Below are positions 11,410-21,472 of a stretch of DNA of 36,558 nt, piece by piece. A program made the position numbers and the translations under genes. Below the pieces are notes generated by a model. It saw nothing but the letters and a program-made list of their open reading frames with translations, did no database searches and was not told where the DNA came from. Numbering within the stretch: position 1 is the stretch's first letter; each line of letters begins with the position of its first letter. Origin of the DNA: Allomyces arbusculus (taxonomy: Eukaryota; Blastocladiomycota; Blastocladiomycetes; Blastocladiales; Blastocladiaceae); assembly GCA_027604705.1 (NCBI GenBank), contig JADHYV010000123.1, positions 1-36,558 of the forward strand. The letters are read 5' to 3'.

Positions 11410-11913
11410 CGGCCCCAAGCAGCGGTGGGGGGGAGTTCATTTATGACAGAACTGTGTGTGGTTTATGCTTTGCGTTTCAGAACCTGGCCTGCTGGTCATG
11501 GCTGGGTGTGACAGTCTTGGCCGAGGCCGCTGGCAGCACATGTGTCGGTTTTTTGATTGGCAACTGTCACGTTTCGCCACATCACCCAATCAGAAATCTC
11601 GTTCATGTCCACACTCAGCACGGCATTTCACTGAAAGGCTGCAAGCCAGACATTCACTACTTCCACCCACCTCCCCACATCTGCACTTGCGAGTTCGCAA
11701 CGAGCGGTCCCCACATATCTGCCAGCAACCTGCGGCAATTAGCTTTGCTCAGCTCTCATGATTTCTGAACCAGCTCTTTTCGAGTGACACCCAGTATTTT
11801 TGCAACTTCAACTGCTTGATTGAGGGCAGCCAAGGGCCGTCGAGAACCGCCAAGGCGCGCATTGGAGCTGAAACTTGTGCCGAATTATCGTCGTCGAAAG
11901 TAGCGCCGTGACG
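11410..11913. other. Region upstream of copy e
   Basis: About 500 bp without a recognised gene. It should contain the promoter of copy e; no distinct motif is seen. Confidence 0.4.
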
Positions 11914-13841
11914 ATGACAAGCAATGTCACTTTGCCAGCCGCTGGCAGCTTGATGAATCCTTCTCAACATGGCCAAGCTGCCGCTGCTGGGCCAGAGGTG
12001 CGTCGTTACAATTGACCGGCGCTCTGTTATTTCTGAGGTTCGCCATAAATCGTGCGCACCCGGCCAGCGAACCTGACCGTTGGCCTGTGGCGACCACTAT
12101 ACTGTTCCGGCGCAATAGCTGCTCCTAGACCTGCGTATTCGTTTTGTCGAGACTGACTCGGGCGTCCGCGTCGAGACGCTCGAACCGATCATGGCGCTTT
12201 CAATGGGCTTGGGCACCCAACCCGCCTCGGCGCACTCTGCCGCACCAACTGCACCATCGGGCGGCCCGATTGACGCTTCACGGCCGCTGTCGCAGGAAAC
12301 CAATCTTTTGCAGCAGTTCCTCAAGTTCCCCGCCCGAATCAAGGACATGCTGCTCGCGAACGGCGGCGGTGGCACATTGCTTGGCGCGCTAGCCCCACCA
12401 GTAGCTGCAAGCACGTCCGCGGTACCGCCAGTTGCTGCGAGTCCGCTGCCCGCTGACGGATTGGCCTACATTGTTCCCGCCGCCAATTCATCGCCATACC
12501 TGCTGCAGGAGCAGGAGCAGCGTCCACGTTACGATCACGGGCACTTGAGCATATGCACGGCGCCCAGCCCCAGCGGTGTGACTCGCCCGAATTGTGCTCT
12601 CCCCCGTCCTGACCTTTACAGTCACAACCAAGCAGACCAAGCGGGCGGTCGGTCAGATGTGGAACCACGTTTACCGACTGGAATTTCGCGTCCTCGGTCG
12701 CGAAGCCGCGGCTGGGCCTCGGCTGAAGTGGATTGCACGCACCGAAACGACCGCTCGTTCGCGCAATCCTGGTCGCAGTCGTGGTCGCGGTCGCGGTCGC
12801 GGTCACGTTCGTGGTCACGGAACCCGCACCCTCCAAGGAATTTCGTCGCGCGCGACGAATATCCTTTTGCACCGGCGCAGCAGCAGCGAAAGCACACGTC
12901 ACGGTCGTGGTCGCGTTCCCGGTCCCGGTCCCGTTCTCACGAAAGGGGGCGGCCGCGCCCGGAGTCGCGATACCGCTCGCCGTACTCGCACCCGGCACGG
13001 TCCCCAGCTCGCTCACAAACCGAGCCGTCGTCCTCTTCCCAGTCATTGCGAACGTCGGCGCCCGTTGCCTTGGACGCTCAACCGCAGGCATCAGCTTCAC
13101 TCACGAAGTTCGAGTTTCGGCTCAGCAACCTCCCGCCCTTTGAGAGCCCGGGCGATATTCGGCGGTTTGAGTCGCTGTTCACGTCGCGACGCGCCACGGC
13201 CAAAATCCGGCGCGCCAAGAAATCCAGTACGGCCACGCTGCTCATTGATCTGCTGCCGAGCAGTGTACCGCGCATGGTTGCCATGCACGTGCTGCGCCGG
13301 AGTGGCTACGTGATTGGGGGCCACCCGGTGCGCGTGGAGCCGATGGACTCATTTTCGCAGTGGGTCGCGCCCTCGGCGCTGAACTTGCCGCCGCTCGTCG
13401 TCTACCTGGCCGTGAATCCGCCGCAGCACCCGGCGACCAGTTCGGAGGAGCTCAGCCGCGCAATTTTCAAGGCATTTGGCGTTTGGCCTTACATGGATCG
13501 TGGGCTACGGCCCGTGCCAGGGACGCGGCTGTGGTACATGTACTTGACGTTTGATGCCCCTCGGGGCTCAAACGAGCTCAAGCATTTGGACGAGTTGGTC
13601 GCGTTTGGGTGCAAAATGCGCGTGCGTTCTCATTTGCTGACCCACTCCCCCCAATTCTGTTGTGCTCTGGTTTTAACTGACGCGTCCACGCTCTTGGCAA
13701 CACACTCCCTAGTTTTTTCGAATCGAGGACCCGCGCACCTTTTTTGCCAACCCGAAATACTTGTTCGATCGCTGCACGGCGCTTGTCGGGGGCGATCCAG
13801 ACCTTGCGCCCCTTTTGAACGAAGACGAAAGGACCGCCTAA
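11914..13841 (+). CDS. RS-repeat, RRM-like protein, paralogue e (three exons, intact)
   Basis: Exons are 11914-11997, 12119-13621 and 13713-13841, coding for 571 residues. The introns are 11998-12118 (121 nt, GTGCGT) and 13622-13712 (91 nt, with a TTAACTGAC branch site). Exon 1 is short and ends GPE, as in copy b. Exon 2 opens LLLDLRIRFVETDSGVRVE and carries the N-domain helix NLLQQFLKFPARIKDMLL. It then has two RS blocks (WSRSRSRSRSWSR and SRSWSRSRSRSRSHERG), RRM-like module 1 (FEFRLSNLPPFESPGDIRRF ... VLRRSGYVIGGHPVRVEPMD) and module 2 (VVYLAVNPP ... FGVWPYMDRGLRPVPGTRLW). Exon 3 gives FFRIEDPRTFFANPKYLFDR and a TAA stop. The two modules show beta-alpha-beta spacing typical of RRM but weak RNP signatures. 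It is the clearest copy, useful as the reference for the family. Function unknown, probably RNA-related. Confidence 0.72.
12775..12970 (+). repeat. GGTCGC-type hexamer tract coding Arg-Ser repeats
   Basis: Tandem cgcggt/tcgcgg units encode SRSRSR runs in copy e. Similar tracts occur in copies a (about 1560-1800, Arg-Asp/Arg-Ser), b (about 4200-4340), c and d. Such low-complexity coding DNA is prone to slippage, which may explain a frame loss in d. Confidence 0.7.
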
Positions 13842-14071
13842 GGGTTGCGACGCGCAGAGGTCGCAACGGAGTATGACGCTGGGAGAGTTCGCTGTATTGT
13901 TTACATGCCGCCGCGTATTACAAGTCTCTAATTTAGTTTATGGAGTCCTTGCGCCCACGCCTTTTCAAGTCGCTTGGTGTTCTCTCGTTGGTTCATCCTC
14001 CGACCCTGTGTGAAGCGGCGGTAAACGTGCGGACAAATGGATCCTTCGCGGCCCGCCGCGTTCCCTGCTCT

Positions 14072-14548
14072 TCACTTGAGCCAACGCTGGATCGCGGCAT
14101 GGAGGCCGTGCTTCGACGCAAAGAACATGACCGGGTCGTCGATCGTGCACGCCTATCACAAACGACGGCACCTTTCAGTGGGTGGAGAGGATGTGCGGAG
14201 ATGCGAAGAAGCGCACCTGCAATTGTTGGCCCGCAATTGACACATCGACCAAGGCGCGGCTGTAGTTGCGGCTTGTCAGGCTCAGGCTCAAGTAAGCCAT
14301 CCTATCCACCGAGCGAACAGTCAGCAGCGTGCTTGGCTCGTTGCCAAACGAGAATTGACAGCGTACTGGGTTCCCGGGAGACCCTGTATGGTCCCGACCA
14401 GATCGAGAACGCCGTGCACACCTCGTGCAAGCAGGAACGAGAGCAGTAGGTCAAAAGTAATGCTGTACGGGATGTTCAGGAGATTGGGCGCGGCGCGATG
14501 GGTTGCAAGCTTCAGTCACTGCTGGTTGTACGGGTGCAAAGGTTGGAT
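14072..14548 (-). pseudogene. 3' fragment of RS/RRM-like family, copy g
   Basis: On the minus strand a TTTCCAG acceptor at 14549 precedes IQPLHPYNQQ and then an in-frame TGA. LATHRAAPNLLNIPYSITFD follows, which fits the start of module 2 in copy e (APSALNLPPLVVYLAV). A later block, LLTVRSVDRMAYLSLSLTSR, ends at a GTGCGC donor (14216). After a 64-nt intron the terminal exon 14152-14072 reads ACTIDDPVMFFASKHG and stops at TGA. The intron positions agree with copy b. No N-domain, RS tract or complete module 1 is found upstream (towards 15 kb). It is best read as a broken 3' half, convergent with copy e. Confidence 0.5.
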
Positions 14549-15407
14549 CTGGAAACCGAAGGGCAAAGGTCAGTTGGTGCATGACATGGGCAAGCAATTA
14601 AAGAACAAAGGGACGGACCGAGAATAACGTCCCACCACACTAAACAAAATGCGCGAGCCGGGCGACGCGCGGGACGAGACCAAAAATCGCAAACGGGAGG
14701 TGACAGTCAGGTCTTGTAACGTGGACGTGCGGGGACTGCATGATGTGATGGTCATTGCAGTGACAGCTCAGGATGTTTTGGCGGGATGCCACGGATATTG
14801 CTCTGGCTTTAGTTTTTGGAAACGCGGTTTGTATGCACGGCCAAATGTTAATTGATGATATGACGATTGGAGTCCTGACGTCCATCACTGCACAAGTAGA
14901 GTGCATCTCAAAGTTCATTTACCAATATCACTTTCTGGCTGTGTAGATCCATTTTACTGCTCTCAGCAATGCATTATGCTGTAGTGCAAGGATCAAGTGG
15001 ATGCAACAGCCAGATGTTCAGACGGAACCCCATTTGGGGCCATCATGTACGTTGCTGACTACTGTGATTGTGCTCTTGCACAGCATTGGTACAAATTGAT
15101 GCCCTGACACCTCTTACGACTCAAGAAGTCAGGCCAGAACGAAAGCCCTCTCAACAAACGGCCTTCCACACGCTCTCGGCTCAACATGGCTGCGTCGTTT
15201 TGTGGTCAGCCCATAGTGATGCCGCCTCCATTTCCTTTTGCTTCACATGTCCCAGTCGTGCAAACTGACAGTCTCAACGTAGGCAACCATATCGATTCCA
15301 TTGTCAACGTGACACCAGGCGGACGCCCATGCACTATGTGCTCAGCCCATTCACTCCCCATTCAACTACTTTTTCATCCCATCTGCTCTCCTCGCCACCC
15401 GTCCGGT
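14549..15407. other. Intergenic stretch between the paralogue cluster and ACR3
   Basis: About 860 bp of more AT-rich sequence. No domain or repeat is recognised; it includes the 3' flank of ACR3. Confidence 0.5.
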
Positions 15408-16703
15408 TCACTCCACATGCTCCCCATCTGCCACCACGTCCGCACACCGCCGATCAAACACCCCGCGCGTGCGATTATTCACGGCCACCAGCGCGAGCAT
15501 CAGCGGCACCTCAATCAACACCCCGACGACCGTCGCCAATGCCGCGCCCGACGCGGGCCCGTACAGTGCGACGGCCACGGCGACCGCCATCTCAAAGAAA
15601 TTCGAGCACGCGATCAAAGTTGCTGGTCCAGCGACCTCGTACGGAATCCGCAGCCACAGACTGGCAGCGTAGGTGATTCCCCAAATCAGCACGGTTTGCA
15701 GCGTCAGCGGCACGGCAATCACGAGAATGTCGATGATTTTGGTCGTGACGGCATTGGCCTGCGTCATGAACAGCAGCGCGACCATGAGCACGAGAAACAC
15801 GGCCGAGAGACTGTTGAGCCACGGAATCAGCGTGTCTTCGAGCCACGTGCGGCCCGAATCGGTGCGCATCAATGCCGCGCGAATCGCGACGCCCAAGACA
15901 AGCGGGATGAGCACAAAGAATCCGACTGACGCAAGCAGCGTCGCCCACGGGAGCGGGATGTCGGCGGTGCCCGCTAGCAGCTTGACCGTCGGCGAGTACG
16001 CAACGAGCAAGACCAGGTCATTGACGGCGACTTGCGCGAGCGTGTAGGCCGGGTCGCCGTGCATCAACGTCGACCAGACAAAAACCATGGCCGTACACGG
16101 CGCGCCGCCAAGAAGCAGGGACCCCACAAGGTACTCGTTGGCGCGCGTCGTGCCGAGATAGGACACAAAAATCACCTTGAAAAACAGCCACGCGAGCAGG
16201 TACATGGTAAACGGCTGCACGGCGTAGTTGACGAGCGTCGTTAGGAAAATGGCCTTGGGTTGCCGCAAGACGTTGCGCAACGCTGCAAAGTCGATTTGCA
16301 GCATCATAGGCAAGATGATGCCCCACAATAGCACAGCGATCGGAATCGACACGTCGGCGACGGTCGCCTTGTCGAGCGCTTTTGGTACGTCCGGGATGTA
16401 GTATCCGACGAGCACGCCCACGACCATGGCGAGCAGGACCCACACTGTCAGGAACCGCTGGAAGACGTTGAGCGTTGGTGCCGCCTCCTCGTCCATGTCG
16501 GTGCTCATGTCTTGCGCGGAAGGGGGGCTGAGCAGCGCCGCGGCATTCTTGACATCGTCGTAGTGGTGGTGGTCATCGTGGCCAGCAGCAGCAGCGTTGG
16601 TCTCCACGTTGACAAGACAGTCGAGACTCGTCTTGGTGGCATCGTTCGGGTCGGGCCGGTGGCGAGGCGACCGTGCACGGGCTACGCTAGGTTGTTCGGC
16701 CAT
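15408..16703 (-). CDS. ACR3: Arsenite efflux transporter, Acr3/BART superfamily
   Basis: A single-exon frame of 431 residues starts at the ATG at 16703 (MAEQPSVARARS). The frame stays open upstream only with a non-ATG codon. Acr3 proteins export trivalent arsenite (and sometimes antimonite) across the plasma or vacuolar membrane, driven by the proton gradient. After a roughly 75-residue hydrophilic N-terminus rich in His/Asp come about ten hydrophobic helices, starting with FLTVWVLLAMVVGVLVGYYI. The family-typical Cys lies in LLGGAPCTAMVFVWS, and the conserved helix-9 region reads ACSNFFEMAVAVAVALYGP. Length fits fungal Acr3 (about 400 residues). No arsenate reductase or regulator gene is seen beside it. 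The His-rich N-terminal DDHHHYDD is a possible metal-binding extension (inference). Confidence 0.93.
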   Translation of the reverse strand: MAEQPSVARARSPRHRPDPNDATKTSLDCLVNVETNAAAAGHDDHHHYDDVKNAAALLSPPSAQDMSTDMDEEAAPTLNVFQRFLTVWVLLAMVVGVLVGYYIPDVPKALDKATVADVSIPIAVLLWGIILPMMLQIDFAALRNVLRQPKAIFLTTLVNYAVQPFTMYLLAWLFFKVIFVSYLGTTRANEYLVGSLLLGGAPCTAMVFVWSTLMHGDPAYTLAQVAVNDLVLLVAYSPTVKLLAGTADIPLPWATLLASVGFFVLIPLVLGVAIRAALMRTDSGRTWLEDTLIPWLNSLSAVFLVLMVALLFMTQANAVTTKIIDILVIAVPLTLQTVLIWGITYAASLWLRIPYEVAGPATLIACSNFFEMAVAVAVALYGPASGAALATVVGVLIEVPLMLALVAVNNRTRGVFDRRCADVVADGEHVE

Positions 16704-17102
16704 GGTGACACGCGCGCGAATTTGGATCGTGGACGAGCGGCTTGACAGTGGACCGGCCAATGCTGGGCGAGCATTTACTTTGCCGCAAGCTCGGGTGCTC
16801 GAAACTGGCAGCCGCTGTGCGCGCTGTTGCTCCTCGCGACGGTGGATATTTGTGTTGCCGTCGTCGTTGCCAGTTCAAGTCAGGGCGGGCCACTGGCGAG
16901 CATGGCCAGTGTGGCCAACGGTGAGGCAGCGTCTTACACACGTTTGGTCGTTCACGTTGGTCTGATCGATGCAAAGTATCGAGCAGAATGGCCCTGGTCC
17001 GCCAACCAACACCTGGCATGGCAACCCCATATAATTAATACTATGACCCTAACGACAACGACAATATCTCCTCACCAATCCACGCTACTTCTTCCCGCCA
17101 GG
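16704..17102. promoter_or_regulatory. Region upstream of ACR3 and downstream of FOL1
   Basis: A gap of 399 bp on a minus-minus gene pair holds the ACR3 promoter and the FOL1 3' flank. A TATAATTAATA stretch occurs near 17031-17041 (plus strand), but its role is unclear. Confidence 0.35.
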
Positions 17103-19553
17103 CTACTTCTTCCCGCCAGCCTCCCCCACTGCCGGCCGCCGCCACACCTGGTCCGCAACCCGCACCACATCGCGCATCTCCCCCACATCGTGCACGCGCA
17201 CAATATCCGCTCCACCGGCCACACACGCGGCCACGGCCGCGGCTGTCCCCCACGTGCGCCGGGCCGCCTCGGGCTGTCCAATCGCATCCCCAATAAACCG
17301 CTTCCTTGACGGCCCGACCAATAGCGGCACTTGCGGCGCTGCTACCTCCTTCAAGTGCGCCAACAACTCGAAATTCTGGTCGCCCGCCTTGGCAAACCCG
17401 ATCCCCGGGTCCGCGATAATGTTCCATCGTGGCACGCCCGCAGCAAGCGCCGCGTCGATGCGGGTGCCGAGTTCCGCAGCGACGCCGCGCACAATCCCGC
17501 CCGCTTCGGTGTACCCGGTCTTCGATTGCATGGTGCTGGGCGTGCCGCGCATGTGCATGATGCAGACGGGCGCGTGCCGTGTGGCCCACAGCGCGCGCAT
17601 GGCCGGGTCCCCATGGCCGCCGGTCACGTCGTTGATGAGGTTCGCGCCGGCGTCGAGCGCGGCCGCGGCCACGTTCGCGCGGAACGTGTCGATCGAGATG
17701 GGTACGCTCGCGGGCAAGTGGTTGCGCAGGTGCGTGATCACGGGCACGACGCGCCGGATTTCCTCCGCTTCCCCGACATCTTGCGCGCCCGGGCGCGTGG
17801 ATTGGCCGCCAATGTCGAGAATGTCGGCGCCGGCTGCGACCATGGCCTGCGCTTGGGTGAGCGCAGCGTCGAGTGTCGTGTACTTGCCGCCGTCGCTGAA
17901 CGAGTCGGGCGTGACGTTGAGAATGCCCATGATGTAGGTTTTCCGGCCCCAGGTCCAGACGACGTCACGCGAGAGCGGCAGGACGCGGTGCATGGGCTCG
18001 GCTTGCGGCTGCGTGTGTTGGAGCAGGGCGAGGAGTTTGGCGACGGTGCGGAATTGGGTTGGGTGCTCGACGTTGGCGGCAATGCTATTTAAATCGCACC
18101 GACACAGTTAGCTTGGATCACAGGGACAGGATCGACGCAACCTGAAGAAGTTAGCAGCAGATACGGACTCGGCCAACGGGCGCAACACAAACTCGCGCTC
18201 CTGGATTCGCGGATGCGGAATCTCGAGTTTCTCCGTCTTCATCTCCACTTGGTTATACAGCAAAATATCCAAATCAATCGGCCGCGGCCCATTGCGACCC
18301 GTATCGGTCCGCCCTAACTCGGCCTCAATCTCCTTGAGCTTGTCAAGCAACTCGACCGGCGCCAAGGGCGTGTAAATCTTGCATGCGGCATTCAAGAACC
18401 GTGGCTGGTCGGTCACGTACATGGGCTCCGTCTCGTAGAGGAACGACGTGTCGGCAATCACGGCACCACACCGCGCAACCATTTCGTCAATTGCGCGGTG
18501 AATGTAACCCGCACGGTCACCCAAGTTGCTGCCGAGGGCAATGTAGGCCACGTTGCTCGCCGTCGGGGGCGGGACCAGGAGCGACGACCGGCGCGTGCGC
18601 TGGAACGTGGCGGTGGTCGACGCGGCGCGTTCGTGCGCCTTGATCGCGTTCAGCCAGGCGAGGTCGCGCGTGACTTCGACCGCCGACGATTTGGCAAAGA
18701 CGATCGCCGAAGGTTTTTCGATCTTGATGGTCAGTTGGTGCATGCCGCACCGGTCGAGACAGTGCCGCGCGGCGTGGTGGCAGAGCGCTTCGATGGTCTT
18801 GAACGACGTCTTCTCAACATAGTCTTGCACGAGGTTCGCGACGAGCCGGTAGTTGTAGGCGCGCGGGACCGTGTCGGCATTGGAGATCGAGGTCGGCGGG
18901 ACCAGGTCGAGGTTGAGCACGACGAGCTGCTTTTCCTCGCGTTCCCAGGGGTTCACGCCGATAATCGCCGAGAGCGACAGGTCGCGAATGTAGATGCGGT
19001 CTTGGTGGTCGGCCCGAGGAGCAGCAGCAGCACCATCTGCGGCAAAGTCGGCCTCGGTGCGCACAATATGCACGCCCGTGCACGCGGCATGCAAGAGCGC
19101 GCGCGGTTTCTCGACGGTAATTGCGACCTGCCGCAGTCCCTTGGCTCCACCAAACGTGTCGATCAGCATGCGCGCGAGCCCGACTGCGAGCGCCTCCATG
19201 GACTTGAATGCGTGCCGCTCGGCGAATTCCGTGACCAGCGCGGTCATGGTCCCGTAGTGGATCGAGGACGTCAGCGAGTCGAGCGCACCCGCCGCGTCAA
19301 TGTCGGTGTAGGCCGCGACGGAGATGCGCAGCGGTTGCGGCTTGGACCGCTCCCACGAGTCGACGCCGACGCGGTTGCGCACGACGAGGTCGCGCACGTG
19401 GATCACGTCCCATGGCAAGGAGCGGCCAATGCGGCCAGTCGGAAAGGCGGGGGAGGGGGACCGCGGCGAGATGGTGCTGGTGCTTGTTGCGGGGCTCGTG
19501 AGCGGCGCTGGCGCGACGGCCGGCGTGGTCGTTGCCTGAGCGCGCGCGGCCAT
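17103..19553 (-). CDS. FOL1: Trifunctional folate synthesis protein: DHNA (two domains), HPPK and DHPS
   Basis: Exons are 19553-18169 and 18084-17103, coding for 788 residues (yeast Fol1 is about 820). The protein makes dihydropteroate from dihydroneopterin in three steps of folate synthesis. In order there are two tandem dihydroneopterin aldolase domains (VIHVRDLVVRNRVGVDSWER; RIYIRDLSLSAIIGVNPWER), each closing with an E-K-P motif. Next is HPPK (YIALGSNLGDRAGYI; GPRPIDLDILLYN), then DHPS (MGILNVTPDSFSDGG, GGQSTRPGA, NDVTGGHGD, VGPSRKRFIG). The intron 18167/18168-18085 (84 nt, GTCCGT...TTTAAATAG) sits exactly at the HPPK/DHPS join: splicing gives PLADIAANVEHP, whereas reading through meets a stop. 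The start is the ATG at 19553; the frame is open for 45 codons upstream without an ATG. DHPS is the sulfonamide target; the TRPGA loop keeps Thr and Pro (no resistance-type change seen). Yeast Fol1 is mitochondrial; here the N-terminus is Ala/Thr/Ser-rich and non-acidic, which would allow that. Confidence 0.93.
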
Positions 19554-20379
19554 GGTGGAGATTCGAGTTGCGGCGACGGTCGAGCTTGTAAGAGGCGGAA
19601 ATTGCGTGTTGGTGCCCCGAGTTCCGGAAAGGTTGGTCGAGCCGAGCCGGGTTGCAGCAGCAACCAAGTCGGAGCGGACCAGCAGCACGAGCAGGCGGAT
19701 CTGGTCGCGACGAGCACCGGTGCGAGAGCAGTTGCAGCAAGTTGTCGGTGGTCAACAACGTCGGGGAGCGCGGTGGATTTGAAGGTGTCGCATCAGGTCG
19801 ACGGCAGCGCCGGCCGACACGAACAACATCATCCGGTGCGATTCGGACGTGGGCCGACGTGGGCCACGGGGGCCTGCGATCACGGCAAATCCAATCCGAT
19901 CACGGCCACGCGCTGCACTTGTGCCCACCAAGAGCGGTCTCCGACATGCCACGCCAGCGAAGCGGAGCAAACGGCGGCCTGGGATGGCGCCAGATGAAGG
20001 AAGCACGGCCGGCCAGCACGCCAGAAGCACCCGGTTTTCGCGAGCTTGCCATGCGCGGTCACGCAGACGCCACGTGTCTGTCTCTCACTCTCCACAAATT
20101 GCGCTTGATCGCGTCGTGTCTCGCGCGTGCCGTCGACCGGCCGCGACCGTTTGCTCGCCGCAAGCGCTGCCGCGACGGCCGCGCTCGCTTCGCGCGCTCA
20201 GATCGCTCCTTCCTCTCCGTCCGCCTTGCCGAAATCGCACCACGCAACCGCGACCGCAACGGAAACCGCTCACCGACACTCGCGTGCTCCGCGCGGCCCG
20301 CTCTTCTTGCACCCCGGCTTGATCACCACCCCCACAGTCGGATCCGCTGCACCCACTCTTCTCCACGCGCGCCGCCATC
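19554..20379. promoter_or_regulatory. Divergent region between FOL1 and the surface-protein gene
   Basis: About 826 bp lie between two divergent ATGs (19553 minus, 20380 plus), so both promoters should be here. No clear motif is seen. ORFs in this stretch are GC shadows. Confidence 0.4.
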
Positions 20380-21024
20380 ATGACCCCACATCATCCGCTT
20401 GCCACCGCGCGCGCACTGCGCACCTCGGCCGCTCCGACGCGCGTCCTCGCCCTGATCGCGGTTCTCGTCGTTGCGCTCGCCGCTCTCTCGCCCCAAGTCG
20501 CGCGCGCACAAGTCGCTGCCGATCCAGCCGCTTCGTCCAGCGCGCCCGCCGCCACCAGTACCGCGGCTGCGCCATCCGTCACGTCCAGTACCGTGGCCCC
20601 ACCGCCCGTCACGTCCAGTTCCGCGGCCCCGCCGTCTGTGACGTCGAGCACCACCGCCGCCCCGCCCGTCACATCTTCGCCTGATTCTAATGCGTCTTCC
20701 ACGTCGTCAACGTCGCCGGCTTCGAGAACGACTTCCTCCCGCGGCTCCACGTCCTCGTCCTCTTCGAGTTCGACGACCCGCGCCACGGTCCCGTCCACAT
20801 CGGCTACCTGGGTCGCGGCCAAGACGACCTTGTCGGCCGCAACCGATACAGCCACGCTCTTGGGTCGCGCGTCGTCGCTGCCACCGACGGCCGTCTCGTT
20901 CACGCCGGCGCCCAGCGTGACCGACGGGTCCAGTGCCGTGATGCAGCGCGGGCAGCCGTGGCACGCGATCGTGGTGCCGGCCGGAGTGGCGGCGGTGGCG
21001 GCGGGCGTTGTGTTGGGATTCTAG
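20380..21024 (+). CDS. Ser/Thr-rich secreted protein, probably GPI-anchored cell-surface protein
   Basis: A single exon of 214 residues. After a short basic N-terminus, the hydrophobic stretch VLALIAVLVVALAALSP followed by QVARAQ gives a good signal peptide with a likely cut after ARA (residue about 43). The middle is almost entirely Ser, Thr, Pro and Ala, with four imperfect copies of an (A)PPxVTSS unit, typical of O-mannosylated fungal wall proteins. The C-terminus is hydrophobic (HAIVVPAGVAAVAAGVVLGF) and ends at the stop, as expected for a GPI-attachment signal, with small residues DGSSA upstream. No enzymatic domain is seen. A single-pass membrane protein is the alternative. Confidence 0.65.
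   Translation: MTPHHPLATARALRTSAAPTRVLALIAVLVVALAALSPQVARAQVAADPAASSSAPAATSTAAAPSVTSSTVAPPPVTSSSAAPPSVTSSTTAAPPVTSSPDSNASSTSSTSPASRTTSSRGSTSSSSSSSTTRATVPSTSATWVAAKTTLSAATDTATLLGRASSLPPTAVSFTPAPSVTDGSSAVMQRGQPWHAIVVPAGVAAVAAGVVLGF
20560..20680 (+). repeat. Four imperfect ~30-bp tandem repeats coding (A)PPxVTSS
   Basis: Units around gtcacgtccag recur about every 30 bases in the surface-protein gene and encode Pro-x-Val-Thr-Ser-Ser blocks. Such arrays commonly vary in copy number in fungal wall genes. Confidence 0.75.
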
Positions 21025-21472
21025 AAGGAACAACGCGGGGGCGGAGCGAAGTAGGGCGTTGCGAGGGCACCGGAGTTCGCGTGCGACTCGCTGTGGTCGG
21101 CACCAGATCAAGGTGAGGAGAGAAAGAGGGAAGAGTGGACAGTGGAGCTATCGTATAGCGCGTCGAGTCCGTCATCGACATTATGGAACACTATTTATCG
21201 CTCGCTCTGATTCCGTTGCCCAATTTCCGCAAGTGAGAACGCGTTGTATCCCGATGAAAGAGTTCGAAGGGGACTGCGCACGGATACGATCGCAACGGTC
21301 GGTCGAGGGGATGGCCACGGCGCTGGCCGTGCCTGGTCGAGCGCGACCACTGCACCGACCACAAACCAAACCGACACCAAACTACCAGAAGCAAGCCATG
21401 TCGATGCAAAGGCAATACCTACACGCCGGATCTTCTTCTCCGCCTCCCCTTCTCACGCTCCATCGCCCCGTC
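21025..21472. other. Tail-to-tail intergenic region
   Basis: About 450 bp between the convergent ends of the surface-protein gene and the sphingomyelin-synthase-like gene. No gene is recognised. Confidence 0.5.

Noticed and set aside
15408-16760. Longer ACR3 start at 16760
   Set aside because: The codon there is TTG; the first ATG is at 16703.
18108-19688. Reading the DHNA-HPPK frame and the DHPS frame as two genes
   Set aside because: A phase-correct 84-nt intron joins them and restores the usual linker of fungal FOL1. The extended 5' start at 19688 is GTG, not ATG.
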